Below are positions 45,896 through 57,471 of a stretch of 64,000 nt of DNA, piece after piece (position 1 is the stretch's first letter; each line of letters begins with the position of its first letter). Under the pieces are notes generated by a model. The model ran no database searches. It saw only the letters and a program-made list of their open reading frames with translations, and had not been told where the DNA came from. The position numbers and the translations under genes were made by a program. Origin of the DNA: Anomaloglossus baeobatrachus (taxonomy: Eukaryota > Chordata > Amphibia > Anura > Aromobatidae); the NCBI RefSeq assembly GCF_048569485.1, contig NC_134354.1, positions 86,652,142 to 86,716,141 of the forward strand, written 5' to 3'.

Positions 45896-46247
45896 CAGTG
45901 ACAAGCAAAAGGGTAACAATGTTGTGAACTTTTGAATTTCAGGCTTCATATCTCATCATCCACTACAGCTTTGAGTGTGAGACTACCTTCATGTTATAGA
46001 CAATCATCTTGGCTACCTAATGCATCAATTTTATTTGCAATTATTTAGCATATTATTAGTAATGCAGATTCTCGTCATGTCACTGCATTGTTACTATTTT
46101 GCTCCTAAAAAAATCTAAATTTTAATTTTTATTATTTTGTTAGTATTTTGTAAATTTATCTTTAGGCTTTCCACATTTAGTGGACTGAGAGATATGGAGC
46201 CTGAAAATCAAAAGTATAAAACATTGTTGCCCTTTTGCTTGACATTG
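45896..46247. mobile_element. 352-bp Tc1-type MITE
   Basis: Ends cagtgacaagcaaaagggta and its complement (cccttttgcttgacattg), TA on both sides (45894-45895, 46248-46249). 'aacaatgttgtgaacttttg' pairs with 'caaaagtataaaacattgtt'. The interior is AT-rich and non-coding. Confidence 0.85.
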
Positions 46248-46589
46248 TATCGCTAAACAATAAAAACTGAATAAAATCCCTTGAAGTTAATATAAAAAAG
46301 GATAGTTCTATAAATAGAATCTATATGTATAAAATCTGGTTCGATGAAGAAATATTTATGGTCTATTTAACCTTTCACAGCATGTTTTCAATAGTTTAAC
46401 CTTTTGGGTATTAAGATAGATTATTTTAAAATCGCATAGGATGCACCATTAACCAGCCTTTGAAATCTATTGGGGCAATAATTGGGTATATGCTCAAGTA
46501 TAGTTAAAAGTAAATTAATTGAAATATTTTTGTCCTTATTATATTTATTTTTAATGTTCTAATAAAAAAATGTTTTCATAAACTGTAAT

Positions 46590-48245
46590 TGAGCACACTG
46601 CTTTTTATATTTAATTGGTGCTTATTAATTTGACAATGCATAGGTTGTATCGTTCTCCCAACATATTGGAGATTGCAGTCACAATCAAGCAGGTAGTGTT
46701 ACAATTGAAAAAGTGATTAATGTGGTGACTGCTGACTGAGAGGTGGAATAACCATGTTTGAGGATGAGGCAGCATTTACATTTAGGTTTCCCACTGAATA
46801 ACATCCTTTGATATCTGGTAACAAAAAGTGATTTAGTCTCCGCTGTGTTTTTGGCTATGCAGTCTGGTTGGATGCAGCTGGGAGCTATAAAATTCTTCAA
46901 ATTTATGTTACATCTAAATATGATGTTCGGTACAACAGGAAGGTGACCCGATAGAATTGGGTCACTTTTCACAATATACCAATGTTTAGATAAAATTCTG
47001 CAAATGATCTTGTGGGATCTATTGAAAGTTGTGACAAAGCCACATTTGTTTTTTATATTATGATTACCAGATTTTTCAGTAATAATTTTATTTTTACATT
47101 TTTTACCATACAATTTGTTTGTTTCAATTTTTTGTCCGGCTAAATGCATCTTTCAAGATATTTTTCAAATGGATACCCCTTCTCCAGGGATATCTGTTTT
47201 TAATATTTTGTTTTCATTAATCTGTGATGAAATTTTTTAGGATGCGACAATACTGCTAATATGGTATATTTTTAATGGCTGCTTGAGAAGTCATGATAAC
47301 GATTGACTTCAACATCCTTGTCGTGTGGTGTTCAGCGTTGCACTTGCTAGGTAGGTGTCATGGCGGCATCGGACTCTGTTCACACTGCAGAGTCCGACAG
47401 GCAGTCTGGGATCCCTTAGTTACACAGTCTGTCATGGGCATTAGCTTGTTTTGGCTGTACGGCTCTCCAGCACAGGAGTAGTTAATTCCTGCTGGCTTGT
47501 GGTCATCTGCTGGGAGCTCAGGCAGCTCATTACCATCCTCAGCTGCTTGCACCCTTCATATAGTTCTGGTTCCTGGGGTTGAGTGCCGAATATAGCTTCT
47601 GCTTCTGTGCTACTTTGATCTACAAGTTGCGGTTCTGCATGGTGTGTTAGTTCTCCAGTTGTATTTATTTCCTACTCCTTTTGTGTTACTCCCCAGTTCA
47701 CATACTGTTCTTCCTTTGTGTTTGAGTGCATTGAGCACGAGTTTTTGTTTTCCCTTGTCTGTGCCTTTCTGTGGGGTTTTGGTTACTGGGTTTCCAGCCC
47801 ACTCCCTGGGTGGGAAGGAGTAGTATGAGGGCTCGGACAGGAGACAGGGCCATGCTGAGGGCTCGAACCTGGCTACCATCAAGCCTACCTTCGAGATAAG
47901 GGACAGCACAGGGGCCCCAGTCTTAGGGTCAGCCTAGGGGCCCCTGTTTCATCTGTACATACCCCATGACAATCCTAGAAATGAGAAGCTGTGATAATAT
48001 AACCAATATAATTTTTGGAGAGGACTAAGTCAGCAAATTCAATTCTATTATCAGAATATGAGAAAGAGAAACTGAGACCCTATTGATATAGTCTACAAAC
48101 AATTGTCCAAATGATCCCTCTAAAAGAGGTCATCAATGAACCTCTTGTAAAATAATATGCGAACCATAGTTAGGAAGAACTGCCTAATGAAGTGGAATTC
48201 AAATCACCCCATAAAAAGATTGGCGTAACTTGGGGGGAATCACAT
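46590..48245 (-). mobile_element. Penelope-like retroelement remnant
   Basis: On the - strand an RT region (FIDDLF-type motif near 48115-48150) is followed, after an unrelated insertion, by an open block at 47149-46685. That block has the spacer typical of Penelope-like elements (HWYIVKSDPILSG, NLKNFIAPSCI, then a Cys cluster CKCC) and, just downstream, GIY-YIG-type endonuclease sequence. It is broken at many points and looks old. It is interrupted by the element at about 47349-47970. Confidence 0.7.
47349..47970. mobile_element. Possible solo LTR inserted in the Penelope-like remnant
   Basis: About 620 bp beginning tgtcatgg and ending ccatgaca, the short inverted TG...CA ends of long terminal repeats. 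It interrupts the Penelope-like element and has no coding capacity. Target duplication not clear. Family not assigned; treated as a fossil. Confidence 0.35.
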
Positions 48246-48304
48246 CCCCATCGCGCAGCCCCAAATGAAAAAATATTATGTGTCAGTATAAAAATGTACA
48301 TGGT

Positions 48305-48861
48305 CTAACAAAAAGGTTACCGATGCTGCAGCGATAGTCCCGCCCCCGTCGCACGTGCGATATGTAGTAAAAGCTGCCGTAGCGATTATTATCGCTACGG
48401 CAGCTTCACATGCACATACCTGCCGTGCGACGTCCCTCTGGCCGGCGACCCGCCTCCTTCCTTAGGGGGGCGGGTCGTGCGGCGTCACAGCGACGTCACA
48501 CGGCAGGCGGCCAATTGAAGCGGAGGGGTGGAGATGAGCAGGATGTAAACATCCCGCCCACCTCCGTCCTTCTCTTTGCAGCCGGGAGGCAGGTAAGGTG
48601 ATGTTCCTCGCTCCTGCGGCTTCACACACAGCGATGTGTGCTGCCGCAGGAGCGAGGAACAACATCGTACCTGTCGCACCATCGGCATTATGGAAATGTC
48701 GGAGGCTGCAGCGATGATACGATAACGACGCTTTTGCGCTCGTTCATTGTATCAAAAAGGTTTTACACGTTGCGATATCGACTGCGACGCCGGATGTGCG
48801 TCACTTTCGATTTGACCCCATCGACATCGCACGTGCAATGTTGCAATGTGCAAAGCCGCCC
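48305..48861. mobile_element. MITE, 'ggcggctttgcacgttgcg' family, one end missing
   Basis: Closely similar to 17494-18049 in opposite orientation, including 'gtagcgattattatcgctac' and 'cctccgtccttctctttgca'. The right end gtgcaaagccgccc is followed by TAA (48862-48864). The left side stops at 'gatgctgcagcgatag...', about 40 bp short of the expected end. Confidence 0.78.
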
Positions 48862-49395
48862 TAAGAGTAGTATGCCTTTGAACAATATGTGACAGCCCAT
48901 ATGATGATGTCATGTCTTTGGAAGCTTCTGATAGGTTTATTGGCAACATCTGAGTTAATTAGAGACACACATGTGGATGTTTTTAATGCACACCTGAAAC
49001 ACACAGCTTCTTTGCGTAGCATCATGGGAAAGTAAAAAAAAAAATCAGCCAAGATCTCAGGCAGAGAATTGAAGACTTGCACAAGTTTTGTTCCTCCTTG
49101 GGTGCAATTTCCAGATACCTGAAGGTGCCTTGTTCATCTGTACAAACAATTATTCACAAAAACCAGAGATGAACATACTTTGGTCAGACGTGCATATCAA
49201 CCCAAGGACAAAAGCAAAAGACCTTGTGAAGATGCTGGTGGAAGCTGGTAAGAATGTGTCATTATCCACAGTGAAATGAGTACTATATCAACAAGGGCTG
49301 AAAGGGCATGCTGCCAGGAAGTAGCCATTACTCCAAAAGAAACATAAAAGAGCCAGATGAATGTTTGCAAATGCACTGAGGAACAAAAACCTTAA

Positions 49396-49766
49396 GGCTA
49401 TGTGCGCACGTTGCGTACTAGCCCTGCAGAAATTTCTACAGCGATCTGAAGAGCACATGTGCGCTTCAAATCGCTGCAGAAAATGTCCGTAGAAAAAAAA
49501 AAAAAGCCGATTCCATGCGCTCTGCCTGCAGCTCCTGCCATAGACAGTGCAGGAGCTGCCGGCAAAGTGCACGGAAGAAGTGACATGTCACTTCTTGAAC
49601 ACAGCGCTTCGGGCAGCAGCCGAAGCGCTGCGCTCTAAGACACCACGTGCGCACGGCCCCTGCACAATCTCCATAGATTGTGCAGGGGACGCAGGACGCA
49701 TGCAGTTACGCTGCGCTACAAAGCGCAGCGTAACTGCATGAATTACGCACACGTGCGCACATAGCC
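49396..49766. mobile_element. 371-bp TAA-flanked MITE inside the Sleeping Beauty-type copy
   Basis: Ends ggctatgtgcgcacgttgcg and acgtgcgcacatagcc, with TAA on both sides (49393-49395, 49767-49769). Removing it with one TAA rejoins 'aaaccttaa' to 'tttttggagatctgtcctgt', which restores the expected Tc1 order; insertion is therefore precise. Same family as 31839-32212. Confidence 0.9.
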
Positions 49767-50389
49767 TAATTTTTGGAGATCTGTCCTGTGGTCTGACGAA
49801 ACTAAAATTGAACTGCTTGGCCATAATGATCATCATTACATTTGAAGGAAAAAGATAGAAGCTTAGAAGCTTAAGAACACCATCTCAACAGTGAAATACG
49901 GGAGTGGCAGCGTCCTGTGTGGGGTTGTTTTGCTACAGGAGGGACTTGTGCACTTCACAAAATAGATAGCATCATGAGGAAAGACGATTATGTGGCAATT
50001 ACGGAAGCAACATCTCAAAACATCAGCCAAGAACTTAAAGCTTGGGTGGAAATGGGTCTTCCAAATAGACAATGACCTGAAGCATACTGCCAAGCTGGTT
50101 ACAAAGTGGCTTAAGGATAACAAAGTCAATGTTTTGGAGTAGCCATCATAAAGCCCTGATTTCAATCCTATTGAAAATTTATGGGCAAGGCTGAAAAGTC
50201 CAGTGCAAACAAGGTGACTTACAAACACGGCTCAGTTACAACAGTTCTGTCAGAAGGAATGGGCACAAATTCCTACCAACCAACGTTTGACTCAAGTCAT
50301 ACAGTCTAAGGCAGGGGTCTCAAACACGCGGCCCGCGGGCCGCATGCGGCCCCTGAGGCTGTTTGTTGCGGCCCGCAGACCCGGTGACA

Positions 50390-50695
50390 AATCGCGGCGC
50401 TATGCTGAGGGTCGGCGCCGGCAGGAACTTTACTGCATTTTAATCCATCTGCGGTGCCGCGCAAGGAGCTGTCAGTTCTATCCCAGTTGCTGCTGCTGTC
50501 TGCCAATCAGATGCAAGGAGGTGACGTCATACAGCGACGTCACTTCCTTGCATCTGATTGGCAGGCAGCAGCCATTGGTCCAGACACAGCTCCTCTGCGC
50601 TGCACCGCAAATGGATTCAAATGCAGTGAAGTTCCTGCCGGCGCCGACCCTCAGCACAGAGCCGCGATCATCACGGGCCGCGACAAGCAGGTAAG
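50390..50695. repeat. Imperfect palindrome of about 310 bp in the hAT element
   Basis: Outer arms 'gctgagggtcggcgccggca' and 'tgccggcgccgaccctcagc' are exact complements. Inner arms 'gccaatcagatgcaaggagg' and 'ccttgcatctgattggc' close on a short loop near 50533. Each inner arm also has a 'gacgtca' word. Confidence 0.85.
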
Positions 50696-51099
50696 GTACG
50701 TGCTCAAGTTCAGGACCCGCTGCGTCCTGATCGGCGGGGCCGCAAGTCTACTCCTTAGGAGACCGCAGCTGCCCGTGCCTGCGATCAGGGGTTCGGGCCG
50801 CTGCGGTCTCCTCGCTGTGCTCTGCCTAGGGAGGACGCTTCAGACGCCGCAGCATAAATTCACATGCTGCGGCCTCTGGAAGCCACACCGCAGTTCCGTT
50901 TTCACTGCGGGCCGTACACGCACAGTGGGCATGGGATTTTTAGAAATCCCATGCCCACTGTGCTTTTACCATACATAGCAGGGTTTTGGACGCAGCTGAA
51001 GCATGCTGCATCCAAAACTCTGCAAGTACTGATCGTGGGCACACAGGGAAGGAGGAAAGGTGAGGAGATTTTTTTTTTTTGTTTGCGTATTACTAAAGG

Positions 51100-52395
51100 A
51101 TAGGCAGAATACTACAGGGATGGCCACAATACTACAAGGGTGGGCAGAATACTACAGGGATAGCCACAATACTACAAGGGTGGGCAGAATACTACAGGCA
51201 TGGCCACAATACTACAAGGGTGGGCAGAATACTACAGGGATGGCCACAATACTACAAGGGGGGGCAGAATACTACAGGGATGGCCACAATACTACAAGGG
51301 TGGGCAGAATACTACAGGGATAGCCACAATACTACAAGGGTGGGCAGAATACTACAGGGATGGCCACAATACTACAAGGGTGGGCAGAATACTACAGGGA
51401 TGGCCACAATACTACAAGGGTGGGCAGAATACTACAGGGATGGCCACAATACTACAAGGGTAGGCAGAATACTACAGGGATGGCCACAATACTACAAGGG
51501 TGGGCAGAATACTACAGGGATGGCCACAATACTACAGGGATGGGCAGAATACTACAGGGATGGGCAGAAAACTACAGGGATGGGCAGAATACTACAGGGA
51601 TGGGCAGAATACTACAGGGATGGCCACAATACTACAAGGATGGGCAGAATATTACAGGGATGGCCACAATACTACAAGGGTGGGCAGAATACTACAGGGA
51701 TGGCCACAATACGACAGGGATGGGCAGAATACTACAGGGATGGCCACAATACTACAAGGGTGGGCAGAATACTACAGGGATGGCCACAATACTACAGGGA
51801 TGGGCAGAATACTACAGGGATGGGCAGAATACTACAGGGATGAGCAGAATACTACAGGGATGGAAAGAATACTACAGGGATGGCCACAATACTACAGGGA
51901 TGGCCACAATACTACAAGGATGGGCAGAATATTACAGGGATGGCCACAATACTACAAGGGTGGGCAGAATACTACAGGGATGGCCACAATACGACAGGGA
52001 TGGGCAGAATACTACAGGGATTGCCACAATACTACAAGGGTGGGCAGAATACTACAGGGATGGCCACAATGCTACAGGGATGGCCACAATACTACAGGGA
52101 TGGGCAGAATACTACAGGGATGGGCAGAATACTACAGGGATGGCCACAATACTACAGGGATGGCCACAATACTACAGGGATGGCCACAATACTACAGGGA
52201 TGGGCAGAATACTACAGGGATGGCCACAATACTACAGGGATGGCCACAATACTACAGGGATGGGCAGAATACTACAGGGATGGCCACAATACTACAGGGA
52301 TGGCCACAATACTACAGGGATGGCCACAATACTACAGGAATGGGCTGAATACTACATGGATGGCCACAATACTACGGGAATTGGCAGAATACTAC
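51100..52395. repeat. 20-bp tandem array, about 64 copies without indels
   Basis: Monomers alternate between 'gggatggccacaatactaca' and '(g/a)gggtgggcagaatactaca' types. Across about 1.29 kb every monomer is exactly 20 bp; differences are substitutions only, mostly at three or four fixed positions. Because 20 is not a multiple of 3, each frame repeats every 60 bases, giving several long overlapping open frames that are not genes. Confidence 0.95.
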
Positions 52396-52735
52396 AGAGC
52401 ACAATACTACAAGGATTGGAACAATATTACTGGGCACAATACTACAGGGCACAAGGATGGGCACTATACTACTGGGCACAATACCACAAGGATGAGCACA
52501 ATACTACAAGGATTGGAACAATATTACTGGGCACAATACTACAGGGCACAAGGATGGGCACTATACTACTGGGCACAATACCACAAGGATGAGCACAATA
52601 CTACAAGGATTGGAACAATATTACTGGGCACAATACTACAGGGCACAAGGATGGGCACTATACTACTGGGCACAATACCACAAGGATGAGCACCTTACTA
52701 CAGGGCACACGGATGGGCACATTACTACAAGATTT
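52396..52735. repeat. Higher-order end of the 20-bp array, about 97-bp unit, 3 copies
   Basis: Unit words: 'gcacaatactacaaggattg', 'gaacaatattactgggcaca', 'caaggatgggcactatacta', 'ctgggcacaataccacaagg'. Three copies in a row are nearly identical, derived from diverged 20-bp monomers with length changes. Confidence 0.85.
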
Positions 52736-53324
52736 TGGCTAATATTACTATATGATGCTGCTAATTGTAAAACAATTACAAGAAGGTGATAAAATGTAAA
52801 AAAAAAAAAAAAATCCTAAAGCATGACTTTTTTTATTTACATTAAAAATGCTTTTCTGTATATAAACTTAACAAAAAAAGTGCACGTTTGTTATAATAAA
52901 CAAGCGAAAAATGTTTACAAAAGTGATCCAAGATGTATAGAAAAAAAAACATGGATTCATTAAAAATGTTCACTTTGTCCTGCAAATAATGCGGCCCCCC
53001 TCATTTTTTTTTTCTATATGCGGCCCATACACCCAGCTGAGTTTGAGACCCCTGGTCTAAGGTAAATGGAATCAAATACTAATGAAATGTATGTAAACCT
53101 TTGACTTTGCAGAAAGTAATGAAAAGGCCTTAAAACAGTCTCGTCTGTCTCTCTCTCTGTCTCTCTCAGTAATCTGTCATTTGGCAAATATAAATAATTT
53201 TGTTTTTTAATTGACCTAAAACGGGAAAGGTTTATTCTGGTTTAATGTGAGATAGTGAGAAAAACATGCAGATGTGTCTTTTTAGTGTATGTACACTTCT
53301 AGTTTCAACTGTATATATAACTAA

Positions 53325-56300
53325 TAGGGATGAGCGAGCATGCTCCCCGCTACTCGGTGCTTGCTTGAGTATCTCAGTGCTCGGTATGCTCTGCGAGCTC
53401 CAAGTACCGGCGAGATGCTCTGGCAGATGCTCGGCTTCCCCTTCCTGCATGTGGGTGCTGTTTAGAGAGTCAGCCCACATACAAGGATTGGCTGTCCCAC
53501 ACTGTAATGCCACAACCAACATGGCTATGACATTACAGTGATTGGCTGGCCGCACAGCGTCATCAGTTCTATACGACAGGTGATGGCGCTATGCTCGGCA
53601 GTGTGATCCACCGTCAGCCAGTGTAGGGGAAGGTGCTGCTGAGCCAGGGACAGATATAGTGTGTAGGTAGTGTAGGTACTAGGAGATGTAACATCACCGC
53701 TGCCACCATTGCCATAGTAACCTACCGAGCGAGTTACTATAGCATCGGTGATCTCTGATCACCTGATTACCGGGCCGCTACGCACTGGCTCCTGCAGGAG
53801 CCGCAGGAGTTAACTCCCTATTCAGCGGATTATACAGGAGCCACTAAATAGCAGCACCGGGGATCAGCTGATTGGAGATCACGGTTGCTGTAGTAAGCCG
53901 CTCAGTAGGTTACTATGGCAATGGTGGCAGCGGAGACGTCACCGCCTACCAACCCGCCGCAGCCTCTGCACAATTACACAGTACGGGGAGGAGCAGCGTT
54001 CTTTCTCCCTGTGCTGTGTGATATAGCATTGCTGCATGGGTTGAAGAAAACAGAAGACCAGGATCGTGGTGGGGTGAGAGGGAGTAATAAAGATGGAGTC
54101 CCTAAGTGTGTCTGTGTATTTATCTCTAATAAAGTATTTTTTCTCTGTGTGGTGTCTTTTTTTTAACCCTTTATTGGATATTCTTAATGGCCAGGTCAAA
54201 CTTGGCCTGACATTAAGAATCTCAGGCTTAATACCAGCTGGTAAAACAAAGCTGGTATTAACCCCATATTACCCAGCGTGCCAATCAGCACCAGGGCCAC
54301 TGAAAAAGTTGGATACAGCGCCAGAAGATGGCGCTTCTATGAAAGCGCCATCTTCTGGAGAGGCTGCAGACTGCAAGCCGCAGCGCTTGGGACAGAACTT
54401 GGGCCAACCCGCGCGATTCCAATCCCAAGCTGCCTAGTTGTACCTGGCTGGATACAAAAATTGGGTGAAGCCAACATAATTTTTTTAAAATTATTTAATG
54501 AAATTCATGAAATAATTAAAAAAAAGGGCATCTCTATATTTTTGGTTCCCAGCTGGGTACAAATAGCTGGGGATTGGGGGCAGCCTGTTCCTTCCTACTG
54601 TATTTGGCTAGCATACAAAAATATGGTGAAGCCCACGTCATTTGTTTTTAGTGATTTGGAAAAAAACTTAAAAAAAGGGCTTCTCTGGATTTTCCATTGC
54701 CAGTGAAGATAACACCAAGCAGTGGGGGTTAACAGCCAGTAGCTGCTTGGGTTACCCTTAAGGCCACATCACACTAAGCAACATCGCTAGCAACATCGCT
54801 GCTAAGGAACAACTTTTGTGACGTAGCAGCAATGTTGCTAGCAATGTTGCTGTGTGTGACATCCAGCAACAACCTGGCCCCTGCTGTGAGGTCGCTGGTT
54901 GTTGCTGAATGTCCTGGACCATTTTTTAGTTGTTGCTCTCCCGCTGTGAAGCACACATCTCTGTGTGTGACAGTGACAGAGCAACAACTAAATGTGCAGG
55001 CAGCAGGAGCCGGCTTCTGCAGACGCTGGTAACCACGGTAAACATCGGGTAACCAAGAAGCCCTTACCTGGGTTACCCGATATTTACCTTCGTTACCAGC
55101 GTCCGCCGCTCTCACACTGCCAGTGCCGGCTCCCTGCTCTCTGCACACGTAGCCACAGTACACATCTGGTAATTAACCCGATGTGTACTGTGGCTAGGAG
55201 TGCAGGGAACAGGGAGCCGGCACTGGCAGTGTGAGAGCGGCGGCCGCTGGTAATGAAGGTAAATATTGGGTAACCAAGGTAAGGGCTTCTTGGTTACCCG
55301 ATGTTTACCGTGGTTACCAGCGTCCGCAGAAGCTGGCTCCTGCTGCCTGCACACGTAGCAGAGTACACATCGGGTAATTAACCCGATGTGTACTGTGGCT
55401 AGGTGTGCAGGGAGCCAGCGCTAAGCGGTGTGCGCTGGTAACCGAGGTAAATATCGGGTTGGTTACCCGATATTTACCTTAGTTACCAAGCACAGCATCG
55501 CTTCCACGTGGCGCTGCTGGCTGGGGGTTGGTCACTGGTTGCTGGTGAGATCTGCCTGTGTGAAAGCTCACCAGCAACCCGTGTAGCGGCGCTCCAGCAA
55601 TCCCTGCCAGGTCAGGTTGCTGGTGGGATCGCTGGAGCGTCGCTTAGCGTGACATCTCACCAGCGATCTCATAGCAACTTACCAGTGATCCCTATCAGGT
55701 TGTATCGTTGTTGGGATCGCTGGTAAGTTGTTTAGTGTGACTGGGCCTTTAGCTAGCAATAGAAAATGCAGCGGTAGCCCACACATTTTTTTTTCTACCC
55801 CTTATGTGTTTGGGTTATTTTCTTTTATTTTATAATAATTTAAAGAAAAAAAAAAATTGACATGGGCTTCGCCATATTTTTGTATGCCAGCCAGGTATAG
55901 CAGGCAGATACATGCTGCCCCCAACCCCCAGCTGCTTATTTGTACTGGGAACCAAAAATCTAGGGAAGCCCTTTTTTTTTTTTTTTTAATTATTTCATGA
56001 ATTTCATGAAATAATAAAAAAAAACGATGTGAGCTTCGCCCAATTTTTTTGTCCAGCCAGGTACAACTAGGCAGCTGGGGATTGGAATCCGCAGTGCAGG
56101 TTGGCCCACCCTTTCTGGGCCACCCAGCTGTGAATTGCAGTCCGCAGCCACCCCGAAAATGGCGCGTTCACAGAAGCGCCATCTTTTGGGACTGTATCCA
56201 ACTCTTCCAGTGGCCCTGGTGCTGGGTGGCTCACTGGGTAATAATGGGGTTAGGGCCAGCTGTGTATTATCAGATGTACGATCTTTTATACAATCAGCTG

Positions 56301-56952
56301 ATGCATCAGTAGAAAAAAAAACAACAACTATACTTCTCTTTGCAGACTCCCGTCCAATCGCTTGAGGACCTGGTAAGCAGCTGATGCGGTCACCTGATGG
56401 CATCAGCTGATCATTTAATCCGGCCGGGCGGTAAAAAGTCAGCCTCACCACTGGACTTATGCGATCAGCTGATGCCGTCAGGTCCTGGAGCGATCGAACG
56501 TGTCCCGGGAGTCTGCAGACAGGTGAATATGATATTATTATTTTTCTTTTTTCTACTGTTCACTTTTGGTTTCGCTTAGCAGCGACTGTACAGGCAGAGA
56601 GAAGCTGCCGCACATACGCTCCAAACGAAAGTTCATGTCACACAGGGGAGGAGGAACACAGGATTCTTCCTCCCCCTAATACAAAGACAACATTGCTCAC
56701 AGCAGTGACCTGGGAGGCAGCAATGCTCACAGGGGTCTTCCTCATGCTGGTCCCATGTCATTTGAGCACTGTTGTTCTACATTTGTGACATTTTTGGGCT
56801 TTTTCCAGATGGCCGAGGGTGCCGCCAGAAAAATGCTTGGGTATCCCATAGGCTAACATTGGGCTCGGTGCTCAGGTCGCGCACCCGAGCATTCAAAATG
56901 CTCGAGTCGAGCATCGAGCACTCAAGCATTTTACTTCTCGCTCATCTCTAAT
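53325..56952. mobile_element. 3.6-kb element with '(a/g)gatgagcgag' inverted ends
   Basis: Left end agggatgagcgagcatgctc, right end gagcattttacttctcgctcatctct (complement agagatgagcgagaag). Internal words mirror each other: 'tggcgcttctatgaaagcgc' (54330) against 'gcgcgttcacagaagcgcca' (56163), and 'tggctggatacaaaaattgg' (54447) against 'attttttgtccagccaggta' (56042). The outer part is thus a large inverted repeat. No transposase. Interrupted by the MITE at 54761-55748. A relative is at about 62540-62820. Confidence 0.65.
54761..55748. mobile_element. 988-bp TTA-flanked MITE, 'cacactaagcaac' family
   Basis: Ends aggccacatcacactaagca and tgtttagtgtgactgggcct; TTA at both junctions (54758-54760, 55749-55751). 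Internal inverted blocks (ggtaaatatcgggt, cacatcgggtaattaacccg) match the 18465-19331 copy. No coding capacity. Confidence 0.85.
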
Positions 56953-57009
56953 AACTAACTAAAGTATGGAGTGTTTTAATTGACTACATATGCCACACAC
57001 AATCCCTAC

Positions 57010-57145
57010 ATAAGGCAGGGTGATCATTGTAAGTATTGTACCTAAAGAAGGTGTGGAACAAACTCCAAAACGCTTTGTTTTAAAATTTGGTATAAAAGCT
57101 ATCTTCTACACCCTGTTGATCCTTTCTGGCAGCGTTCAGACATCA
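57010..57145. repeat. Inverted, diverged copy of part of the 45240-45850 repeat
   Basis: 'gatcattgtaagtattgtac', 'ctaaagaaggtgtggaac' and 'gatcctttctggcagcg' correspond to the complement of 45650-45825. The short frame MIIVS(I)...PK(E/R)...VLKF is shared in both copies only because the DNA is shared. Confidence 0.55.
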
Positions 57146-57471
57146 TCGATTACACAGCCTCATCTTTTGAATCCAATTCTCCTAAATGTGGCATTTTTCT
57201 TTTGTTCCTGCGCTTCTCTATTCCTGAAATATGGTTATTCTTTCCTTTATGTAAATCTAATATTTTGTAGGCAAATGGGCATGGTCATCAACTCTTTTCA
57301 GTGGTTATTTTCTTGAGAACCACACACAGTTACTAAAAAACAGTACATTTATATAATGGGAAAAATGGGGCAACATCTCAGGAATGAAGAGAACAGTGGC
57401 ATTTACACCAAATATAAAATAATATATTTTATGGTTAGTGGCAGGTACCCTTTAATTTTGAGAGTGTCTAC

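Larger units (their letters stand above)
50312..53054. mobile_element. hAT-type non-autonomous element with perfect 8-bp target duplication
   Basis: 2743 bp with ends caggggtctcaaacacgcgg and tgagtttgagacccctg, flanked by an exact GTCTAAGG on both sides (50304-50311 and 53055-53062). An 8-bp duplication and CAGGG ends are hallmarks of the hAT superfamily. No transposase is seen. It holds an approximately 310-bp palindrome (about 50390-50695), a GC-rich middle, a 1.6-kb tandem array (51100-52735) and an AT-rich right flank with 'atgcggcccatacacccagc'. Confidence 0.93.
48870..53311 (+). mobile_element. Sleeping Beauty-type Tc1 transposon, split by two later insertions
   Basis: Three + strand pieces, 48870-49395, 49767-50311 and 53055-53311, read as one Tc1 close in layout to salmonid Sleeping Beauty. 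It has 'tggaagcttctgataggttt', 'catcatgggaaagtaaaa', 'atcagccaagatctcagg' (start of transposase), 'ctgtggtctgacgaaactaa' (WSDET-type first catalytic site), 'caaatagacaatgacctgaa' (second Asp block), 'cctgatttcaatcctattga' (Glu block), then 'aatactaatgaaatgtatgt' and the right end ctagtttcaactg|TA (53312-53313). The coding frame carries several stops and frameshifts, so it is inactive. The left terminal repeat is missing next to the MITE at 48861. Confidence 0.9.
39305..57471 (-). other. COL8A1: COL8A1 intron, 18.2 kb, mostly transposable elements
   Basis: Donor gtagac at 57471 and acceptor ttttttttacag at 39305. The listed elements fill most of it. Parts where I recognise nothing are 39305-39918, 41654-42255, about 42290-43190 (includes a short inverted pair 'ccacatggctaatttg'/'caaatcagccatgtgg' near 42795-42830), 44000-44345, 44700-45240 and 57200-57471. 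Confidence 0.85.

Noticed and set aside
51060-52789. Several overlapping long open frames (up to 410 codons) with GRILQGWPQYY-type repeats
   Set aside because: They are created by a 20-bp tandem array: the same DNA is open in several overlapping frames, the translation repeats every 20 residues, and there is no start context or splice support.
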